A stretch of 64,000 bases of DNA from positions 5,441,566 to 5,505,565 of the forward strand of contig NC_034424.1 of assembly GCF_002078875.1 (NCBI RefSeq). The letters run 5' to 3'. A program made the position numbers and the translations under genes. Of the stretch, positions 25,590 to 34,273 are shown piece by piece (position 1 is the first letter of the stretch; the number at the start of each line of letters is the position of its first letter). The notes below the pieces were generated by a model. It did no database searches and was not told where the DNA came from. It saw only the letters and a program-made list of their open reading frames with translations. The stretch is from Numida meleagris (taxonomy: Eukaryota > Chordata > Aves > Galliformes > Numididae).

Positions 25590-25900
25590 CTGCAAACAAA
25601 ACAGTGGCAATGAGCTCAGGGAGATAGTTTACTCAATATGACAGTGGAATGCGAGATAACACAATGTAATACCATCTAATTGGAATTGAAGCTAATAAAT
25701 CAAATAAATGAGGGAGAGACTGTCCAAAACCAAAAGCGAGACAGCAAGGGAGCACAGAGCGCAGTGAGGGGCAGTAACAGAAGGGAACGTCTCATGACTT
25801 GCGAGCAGTTTTATCTTTCCCTCTGAACAGAAAATGGAAACAGAACAGTGAAGTCTTCTGGGATTTGTAGTTCTTCTCTTCTGAGAACCAGCTACCTGGA
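25590..25900. repeat. Probable unclassified dispersed repeat (copy A)
   Basis: The 18-bp string CAATGAGCTCAGGGAGAT at 25608-25625 recurs exactly at 37609-37626, followed in both places by a similar GTTACT(C/A)AAT segment. Here it leads into GAGATAACACAATG and a purine-rich stretch, which feels like an interspersed avian repeat. Family and borders are uncertain. Confidence 0.3.
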
Positions 25901-28900
25901 AATATCGACAGTCCATGGAACAGGAGCACTAACTCTTTAACTCCCAGCGCACTACGTGATGTTATGATGCGGAATACTGATAAGAAAAATCATAAAACCA
26001 CGACACAGCTGCTCAGGGCTCTGCTTGCAGACGCTCCAGCTCATGCTCCTGGACAAGACTTTTTCCTATCAGCAGAAGGGAGAGCAGCGGAGAGCAGCTG
26101 AGTGAGATTGCTTTGCACAAGGTTTGCATGGAATAGCATTTGCACACGCACGCAGCAGCGCCCAGAACAGCAGGCTGCAGGGACACAGCCATCCCGGAGC
26201 TCCCGAAGGCCACACCAATGGGATGACCTCAGGCCCTACAAATCAGTTTTCTCCAGCTGGCTGCTGCTGTCCTGTTGCATAGCTAGAGCAGCCACACAAT
26301 AGCTTGTCACCTCAGGAATTCGCTCTTGTTGGAGCCCTTGTTTGCAATAGCTGCTTTGCAGGACTTATTTTAGTGAGCTGTATTTAAGGTTCTTCCATAG
26401 GAGATGGGTGGAAGAGCAGGGTGTTTTGTTTTGTGAGCCGCAAGCCAAGCACAGCCTCTGATTCTAGTCCAACCCCAGACCTCCTGAGTGCTTTTAAACC
26501 TTCTTTCACCTAAAGGTCCCGAAGCGTTGGATGAGGATGTCTGGCTAATAACCCCACCAGTGTATGCACGTTGGATGAGATACAAGCCACTGGCCACATC
26601 AGAGGGCTCATGGCTGGGGAACAGAGTGTCTCATGGCCTGTAATCCTATTCCTGTAGCAACCCTCCCTGGAACAGAGTGTTTTTGTCCCTTTCACACAGC
26701 CTTTGTCTTTAAGTTATTATTATCTGCAATAGAAATCAAGTTTTAAGAGAGAAGTAAACATGAGGGTAGAGTTTCCCTGTTATTTCTTGCTCTGTACAGC
26801 CACACGGGCTGGCTCACACGAGAGCTGCTTCGCTTCAGCTGCTTCCAAGCCAGAATAGCAAGCAAAACCAGAGAGCAGATCCCAGCCCCAGACTGGAACC
26901 CAGTGAAAGCCAAACAGATTCTGGTTTAAATTAGAAACATAATGATTTTTAAAAAGGGGGGAAAAAACCCAACAAACCTAAGGTGGGTGAAATCCATGTC
27001 TCATGGCATCCCCATCCCAGAGAGGAGGAGGCTGCAGCACAGCTAACGTCACCCACCCCGTGCTGCTCCGTGCAGGGTGACACCACCACGCTTGGACCCT
27101 TGCAGTCCCAGCACAGTCCCCAGATCTAATCAGCAAACCGCAGATGTCTGCACGAGCAGTGTTTAGTTTACAAGCCAAAACAGAGTCTCAACTGCAAGTG
27201 CAACCCGATAGCCATCCGCTGGCGCTATCGCTCCCAATTCATCCATTATTCATCACGATCTTGCACAACACTGGCCCTGAAACCAGAGCCCAGAGGCAAT
27301 TAGGGGGGAGCAGAGCCAGCTCCAGGCAGCTGTATCTCAACCTCTTCATTCCTGGCACCAAAACTAGAAGAGCTTGGAGTGTGCCTCAGTTTCCCCAAAG
27401 CCAACGAGCCGGTTCCCCCCTCCCTGCCCCCTTCTCCCTCTTGAGCACATTATGATCTGAGAAGGAACAGAGCCACTGTAGTTGCAGGCACTTAAGCACT
27501 TCCCTGTGTTTGTTCTGAGAGAGCCGCTCTCCATCCATCTCCTTTGTTAGTGCTGGTTGGATGGAGCTTATACCGCTGAAAGATCAAACGCCAGCAGCGG
27601 CTCTTGCCCTATAAAGGGCAGGAGGTGCCCTGCCAGCTTGCCACCTTGCACTTATCTACACAGTGTTACCTTTCAAGGAAGTGCCCACAGGAAAGGAGAA
27701 GGACGAGACAGCAACTTTGCTCACCCACTCCAGTGCTGCAGACCAAGCATGGCGTTAAGCACCACCCCTCCCACTCCTTTCACTCCCATCCCTACCAGCT
27801 AACACCACCTGGCTGGCCCCACCTGCTGAAAACCACCTAGTTCAGCTTAAAAACCCCATTTGTCTCCCTCTGCCCAGCACAGTGAGACTCTTTCCTGAGC
27901 CTGTGCTGCAGTCAGGGCAGAAGGCTTTGAGGCATCCAGATGGGAAATGCTGCTCTCCTGTAGGGCCGAACTCGGCTGCGTTTCCTAGAGGGAGCATTCA
28001 GAACAAAAGCTCTGTGAGTCCATCGGAATTTCACAGGGACTCAGCCGTGATCAAAGGAGCTATTTCACATGGACAGATGTGCTGGGCCACGTGCACCACG
28101 TTTCCCTCCACCCTTACCCCACGCCTATCCCTACCTTTCCCTGTCAGACTGTACCTCCTCACACAGCACAGACGCACTCATCAGCACCAGGAACTCTGGG
28201 CTGTTGTATCCCAGACAAGGATTTTTAAATCAGCTCAAGACTCTTCAGCAGAGATTCCAAAGAGAGAGCAGAGCTGCCAATCCCTTTGCCATAAAATGTC
28301 ACATTAAGTGCTTTCATCATCTGTAAGGCTCATTTTCCCTCGCTGCAAGAGGAGGATGACGGTCTCTTGACTCCTTGGGTGTTGCCGGGATTAGACAGTG
28401 TTTGCTCAACATTAACATAGATTTTGGTGTTTGGTGTTATTGCTACCATCACATTATAGAAAGGTCAATGAAATGACCATGTTCTGTGAGTCAGAGCCTT
28501 CCCACAGCGCTAGTGCTGTCCTCGGAGCTCAGCCAGGCTCTGAACAGATCCCAAAGTACGTCAGAGTGACAGCCTTTTCCCTGTTGCTGCCTCGTCTGGG
28601 TGTTTAGGATGAGGATGATTTGGAATGTGATGCTGGAATTGAAGCAGGGAAAGAAAACAAACCCAAACCACACAAACAGGAGGGGAAATTATAAAAACAC
28701 TCCCACTGGAAATACTCTGAGCACTGAGAGAGTCCAGTCAGGGTTGGAAGGCAGCGAGACAAGCAGCCTGGTAGGAGATATGTTTGGGTAAAAATAAAAC
28801 TGGGCACTGAGAGAGTCTTCCACTTCTCCGTCGAGAAACCTTCACGAGATCCTCTTTCCAGTCCAGCACCTTGTGACAATGGGCAGTCATGCCCCAAACC

Positions 28901-30925
28901 TGTTTGCAGAAGTACTTGGAAATGTAGAGAAACTCATACATCATCCAGAAAAAGCCACAGGCTTTTTTCTGGGAAGAGTGTTGCTTCATTGACCCCTAAA
29001 ACTCTTACCTGGAAATCTGTTGCACTCCGTGAAGACAAGTCAGGGCTGCAGCTCCCATTCCCAGCATGCTGCTGGAGCCATGCATCATCCCTTGGCTCTC
29101 CAGCTCCCAGCCAGGCGTGCTGACCAGCGCTCCCCCAGTCCTCCAGGCTCTGTGCCATACAGCCGCAAGCTCTAAGTGCCGGGAGTGCTGACTTTAAACC
29201 AGCAACGCACAAATCAGACCCTGGGTGGGTGACAGAAAATTTCAACATAGGGACTGCAGAGAAAGGGCAGGGAGAGCTCTCAGCTGGGACTCTCTTCTCT
29301 TCTCACCCTTTGCCTTTAGCAGCCCATCTCTGCGCCCTTTATTTCCCCTTTGCAGCAACCACCCTATGTGCACCAGTCTCTGTGCTGATGGGGACCAATG
29401 CCAACATGTGATGGAGAGCAGCGCTGTGCTGGGGCTCTGCAGGGAGGTGGGAAGGGCAGAGCACCATGCTCAGGCTCTGCAGCAGGCTGCACGTTGCAGG
29501 GTCTGTGCTCCACTTGGAGCTCCTAGACAGCTGTTCAAGGAAATTGCCATCAGTGTCAGCCTCACCACTGCTATTAGACAACTCAGCCATGTCCAGGCCC
29601 AGCTTGAACCTATTTAACTTGTAAGGGATAATGAGATAACAGCATGACATGTTGCAGCTGAAGGTTATTTAAACACCCATCTGGTACCTGTTAGGCAGAA
29701 TACATCCTATTGTTGTATAGGAAATATATGCCACCTCCCTCCCATATGGGAAGAAAAAGATCTATAGATGTGTCCCGTGCTGCTCCTTCTTTACGCACAC
29801 ATGAGGTCATTCTCGTCCTCCTCTCTGCTGTTTCTGGCACATTACTTTGCATCTCACACCTTTGGGGAGACGTGCAGGTTGGTGGGACCTTGTGAAAGGA
29901 CACAAAATCACAGCGAAGAATTTACTATAGACACCTCATTGTCCCCATAGTCAGCACGCTGCCAGATATGAGGAGGAAGAGCAGACTGTACGTAAGGTCT
30001 GAAGCCACTTATCCTTCCCAAGACGCAACTTGCCACTACACTTTATCCCGGAGAGATCCAGAGCTGCTATTCCATTTCAGGAATCTCCCGACCACGTCGT
30101 GTTCCTACATCTGCTGGGATCCGCAGGGTGAGCGACCATCGGCCTCATTTCTTTATTTAAACTCTCCCTTGGTGAGATCACGTCGTTCTTGGTCTGAAAT
30201 GACCCGTGAGGCTCTCGCCCTCCGTGGAGCCAGAGCCGTGAGCGCTGCGCTGTTTGCTGTCCCGAGAAACCACATTTCATAACACGAGCTCTGCGCGAGC
30301 AGATGCGTGCTCCCCTCCTGTTTTTCTCAGGCATCACTCCCAACTTCTGCTGAAGTTCCAGCCGGTAAATCCTGGACGAAACCCTGTGTCTGAACCCCAC
30401 CTAGCGTCCGCCGCAGACCGATGCCGAGGACTGCGAGTCAAGGGAACACGGGCTGGAAAACTCCCATCGCTTCAGCAGCGTGCTAGGGGCTCTGCGGGTT
30501 CCCTCTGCAGGCGATCCATCTGCACCAGCACCCCAGAACAAGGAGCCCGGAGCAGAAGCTGGCAGGACAACATACCTGGTCTGAGAACCTGGTCTGAAAA
30601 GGTGCCCGTGAGCTGCAGAGCTGCAGCCACTGCCGCAGAAACCTCCGGGTGATGCGGTGCAGCTCAGCCCAAAGCAAGCCCCGCTGTGCTCCTGCCGAAT
30701 CGAGCAGCAGCTCCAGGTGCCATGAGGCTCCGTGCCCTCAGAGCTGGGATTGTTCTGCCCGGATTCTCCCTCTCCCCCTGTAATATCCCTCATCCCTGAG
30801 CTGTGCCCCGCCCTCACGCTTTCATTTCTTAAGGAGCAGCTTGATAACCGGACACATCCACCACGCGGAAAACGTGGTTTCTATTTGCGCAAACAGCTTC
30901 GTGATGCAGGAAGCTTTTTTTTCCT

Positions 30926-30960
30926 GCAGTTTCAGTTTTGCTTTCCTTTCTTTTCACTTC
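30926..30960 (-). promoter_or_regulatory. ISRE/IRF-like element upstream of the third torsin
   Basis: The plus strand reads AGTTTCAGTTTTGC at 30929-30942, one mismatch from the ISRE (AGTTTCNNTTTCNC). Further TTTC half-sites follow at once in CTTTCCTTTCTTTTCACTTC. Read on the minus strand this is a row of GAAA repeats. It ends 6 bp before the ATG at 30966, so it lies in the proximal promoter or the 5'UTR. No equivalent was seen upstream of TOR1B or TOR1A. Interferon responsiveness is inferred. Confidence 0.5.
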
Positions 30961-30965
30961 TCGCC

Positions 30966-33399
30966 ATGAAGCTTCTCCACGCTGGTGTGCTCTCCATCCT
31001 TGCACCCACACTGACGCTCGCCATGGACCCGCTCAGCGCTTACCTCATTGTGGGGGGTGCTGCCATCGGCTGGCAGCTCTTCTCCCCGCACTCCTGGCTC
31101 AGGTGCAGTCTCCTGGAGTGCTGCAACGCAAAGGACATGCTGAACGTCTCGGGTAAGGCAGTGGGAAGGTCATGCTGAGCCGAGCTGACAGGGGTGGTCC
31201 TTCCCAGGGTGGGGAGGGATTCCCAGTGCATCCTTTGGGTGTTTGTGGTAAGAGGAGCTCCGGAAGGCAAAGGCTTCTAACACAAAGGCTTATCCCACCC
31301 CCCAGCCATTCACTGCCTATAACCTGTGATGAACGAGCAGTGATTAGTGCTAGCTCGAAGGTTCAAAACGCTGTTTCATTTCCCCCAGACAAGCAGGCCA
31401 GCAGTTATTTCACTCTGAAACTGCAGGGATGAAAAAACCTTGAGCTGCTTTCTAACCATACATTCCAGTGCTTGCCACTTGGAAATCCCCCACCCTTTTG
31501 TCATAAGACCGCAAATATTTCTTCATTTCAGAGCTGGGATGCAAATTTCAGAGGAAATTCTCAAGTGCTGGAGGCCCCTTTGCCTCCAGATTCTTCAATA
31601 CATCGCTTCATATCAGCTCTGCATTTGGCTGGTGACAAACAGGCTGTTTTCTGACACTTCAGCCATTGAAACTCTGGTTGGGATTCTTTTTTATAAGAAC
31701 ATTATATAGCAACAGAAGCATGGGTTTCTATAAAAACAAAGTGTGCTAGAGGACACAAAAACAGTTAATGAGAATTGAGCACATGCAGAGTATGTCTGCA
31801 GATACATTAGACTCCATCCCAGGGCTTTACAGGAGGCAGTGGTACACTGCCAAGCAAACTCATGGCAAACTCTCCTGCAGACAGCTTGGTACCCATAAAT
31901 GCCACTGAGATCTGTTTCACGAGTCCACCCCTGAGTTTGGCTCTCTGTTGATTCACGATCTCAACACAGAGTGAGGGCAGTGTATGTTTTCTCCTTCTGA
32001 TGGCCATTCAGCTGTAGCCAGAGAAAAGGGAGGAACGAATGGCACCCTCTGACTCTACCTTCAATCTTCCAGTTGTGAAGATGGATTTGGAGCAAAAAGT
32101 CTTTGGCCAGCATCTGGCTGTCCAAACAGTTCTGAGAGCTCTGAGTACGAACCTTCGCTCCAAACGGCCCAAGAAGCCCCTGGTGATGTCCTTCCACGGC
32201 TGGACTGGCACAGGCAAATCGTTTGTCAGCAGTATCATCGCAGAGAACCTCTACCGGCTCAGTGCATGGAGAAGGAGGTTTGTGCACCACTTCAGCACGG
32301 TGCTGCATTTCTCACACAGTTCGCACGTCCATCTGTACAAGGTACTTACAGCTTTAGCTCGTTTTCTCCAATTTATCTGCAGTTGTGCGTGCAAACACCA
32401 GATCGTTTTGTTTCTTCTCCCAGGAGCAGCTGCAGAATTGGATTCGGGGCAATGTCAGCGCCTGCCCAAGGTCCCTTTTTATCTTCTCTGAGATGGATCA
32501 AATGCCGCATGGCCTGATAGACTCTATCCTGCCATTCCTCGGCTACCGTGATGAGATTGATGGAGTTTATTATGGCAAGGCAATCTTCATCTTCCTGAAG
32601 TAAGGGAAGTCAAGGGCCAAAAGGGAGTTACAGCCCCGCAGACACAGCGGGGACAGAGGGAGTGACATTTGCTGACAGGTCTGTGGCTGAATCAGTGCAG
32701 CTGAGCAGCTCAGGGACCCTCCCTTGCTGTGGTCCTTGTCACTTCCCACCTCTGGGCAGCCCCCACACACAGGAACATCACTTCCACTCCAGTGCAGAAT
32801 CACACAGTCACTCAAATCACTGCCAGGATCAGAGCACTAGAGATGGCAAAGATACACCTCTAATGAGCCCGTGAATCTCCTTCCTAACAGCAATGCAGGT
32901 GGAGATAAGATAACGGAGATTGCTCTTGATTACTGGAGAAGGCTGAAGAGGAGAGAAGATATTCCTGCAGAGGAGCTCCAAGATCTGCTATCAGAAGACA
33001 TTTTCAGGAATCCAAACAGTGAGTACAGCACCTCTGGGCTCCCGCGGCTGCTGATGTATATGGGTCAGTTTTCTACAGACCGCTCTGCAAAGCATGCAGC
33101 AGCGCTGCCTCCTGAGCACTCCAATGGCACAGCTCTCCATGCTCTCTCTTCCAGGTGGTTTCTTTCAAAGCCAACTGATCCAGAAGAACCTGATCGACTA
33201 TTTCGTCCCCTTCCTCCCTCTTGAATACAAACACGTGAAGCAGTGTGTCCAGGAGGAGCTGCGTGCTCAAGGGCATCCTGAGGAGGAAGACCTCATCATG
33301 GAGATTGCCTCAGCAATGGCGGACTACCCCAGAGAGGAAAGGCTCTACTCCAGCAAAGGCTGCAAGACTGTGGCCTCCAGAGTGGCTCTGAGCACGTAG
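30966..33399 (+). CDS. Third torsin-1-type AAA+ ATPase paralog, unnamed (five exons, 334 aa)
   Basis: Torsins are ER-lumen/nuclear-envelope AAA+ proteins activated by LAP1 and LULL1. Exons are 30966-31152, 32073-32341, 32424-32599, 32891-33018 and 33155-33399. All borders are GT-AG and phases match TOR1A/TOR1B; exons 3 and 4 are 176 and 128 nt, as in both neighbours. A signal peptide (residues 1 to about 19), a hydrophobic segment (about 26-39) and CSLLECC precede the ATPase domain. Walker A at 105-112 is GWTGTGKS, where torsins have Asn at the end. Walker B is LFIFSEM, with Ser174 replacing Asp and Glu175 retained. Sensor-1 Asn (about 212), the RGNVS glycosylation site and the GCK motif (322-324) are kept. 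The DYT1 glutamate pair is Ser306-Ala307. The gene is intact, without frameshift or internal stop, and divergent from both neighbours. A lineage-specific duplicate is likely; its age is unknown. Confidence 0.88.
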
Positions 33400-33540
33400 A
33401 CACCGCCCGGCCGTAATCGTGTTCCTGTTGCAAGATCCAGCCTTGTGGAAGAGTCCACATCGATACCCATCTGTCTACACCTCCTTCCTCGATGGGACTG
33501 AGGATTTTCAGTTCCAGAGGGGCCTTTTGTGAGGCCCTTT

Positions 33541-33546
33541 AATAAA
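33541..33546 (+). terminator. Polyadenylation signal of the third torsin, at a CR1 boundary
   Basis: AATAAA 142 bp after the stop codon is immediately followed by TCACAGAAT, the end of a reverse-oriented CR1 copy. A second AATAAA lies at 33624 inside or just beyond the CR1 fragment. Confidence 0.6.
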
Positions 33547-33635
33547 TCACAGAATATGCCACGTTGGAAAGGACCCATAAGGATCGCTAAGTCCAACTCC
33601 TGGCTCCACACAGGACCACCCAATAAAGCAGAGCA
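33547..33635 (-). mobile_element. CR1 LINE 3' fragment, reverse orientation
   Basis: TCACAGAATATGCC followed by GTTGGAAAGGACCC and TAAGTCCAACTCCTGG is the reverse-oriented CR1 3' end. It is truncated, about 90 bp, with an uncertain right border. Confidence 0.75.
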
Positions 33636-33869
33636 CGTAGCTGAGAGAACACATGAGGTGCTGGCTGCGGGGCCGGCTTCCCACAGGCTCCTTTGGAGCA
33701 GTGCTTCTGTGCCTCGTGCCATCACCTGCCATGTCCCCATCACCTGCCACATCCCCAGGCCTGATGCGCTGCCCTGTCCCTTGGGATCTAGTGAAGGAGG
33801 GAGAGGAGGCTGAAGGCAGTGGCGTGGGGTGGGGAATGGCATTTAGGTGACTGTGGGAGAACGTGGTGG

Positions 33870-34055
33870 GACAGAGTAGGGGACAGGCACTGGGAGCCAG
33901 ATGTGGCACTGAGGGGACAGACGCTGTGTACCAGGGGTGGTGCTGAGGGGACAAACACCGCGGTACAGAGGTGGCGCTGAGGGGACACTGGGTATCAGGA
34001 GTGGCACTGAGAACACGCTGCGTCCCAGCGGTGGCACTGAGGGGACACACAACGA
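33870..34055. repeat. Minisatellite, 30-34 bp period, next to the TOR1B promoter
   Basis: The core GTGGCACTGAGGGGACA (or a variant) starts at 33903, 33937, 33971, 34001 and 34031, with a decayed copy near 33872. Spacing is 34, 34, 30 and 30 bp. The array ends about 130 bp before the TOR1B YY1-like site. It is open on both strands because of the repeat. Confidence 0.8.
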
Positions 34056-34084
34056 CACTGCTAGCGCTCACTCCCAGCTCGCCC

Positions 34085-34273
34085 CGAGGCAGCCAGGACA
34101 CACGATCCGCCCTCCCCGCCCCGCCCAACCTCCTTTAACGCTCCGCCTCCCGGCTTTCCGAAGGGCAGCACCGCCCCTCGCCCTTCACAAAGATGGCGGC
34201 GGCGGTTACCCGGGGGGCGCGGCGCTTCCCGCGCATCGCCGGCGGGCCGGAAGCGGGGCCGTGCGGAGGCGCC
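34085..34273 (+). promoter_or_regulatory. TOR1B: TOR1B CpG-rich promoter/5'UTR with YY1-like and ETS-like motifs
   Basis: A GC-rich, TATA-less segment directly upstream of the signal-peptide ATG contains AAGATGGCGGC at 34190, a good match to the YY1 motif that usually lies just downstream of a start site. GCCGGAAG near 34245 is ETS-like. The ATG inside the YY1 motif (34193) is in frame with TOR1B and would add 27 residues before the signal peptide. Confidence 0.55.

Larger units (their letters stand above)
19076..30920. other. Intergenic region between PTGES and the torsin cluster (head to head)
   Basis: No exon of a recognisable protein was found in about 11.8 kb between the divergent PTGES and third-torsin genes. 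The interval includes the PTGES promoter on its left side (moderately GC-rich, no clear TATA), a candidate conserved element at 24.3-24.5 kb, a probable dispersed repeat at 25.5-25.9 kb, and an isolated TATAAA at about 27.61 kb without evident exon. Non-coding RNA genes cannot be excluded. Confidence 0.55.

Noticed and set aside
27600..27640. TATAAA near 27.61 kb as a gene promoter
   Set aside because: No exon, ORF with splice logic or poly(A) partner could be linked to it.
30966..33399. The possibility that this gene is the true TOR1B ortholog or a pseudogene
   Set aside because: The gene at 34274 carries the TOR1B-specific features ([17 protein letters not shown]), while this one is divergent yet fully open with correct splice sites, so neither alternative fits.
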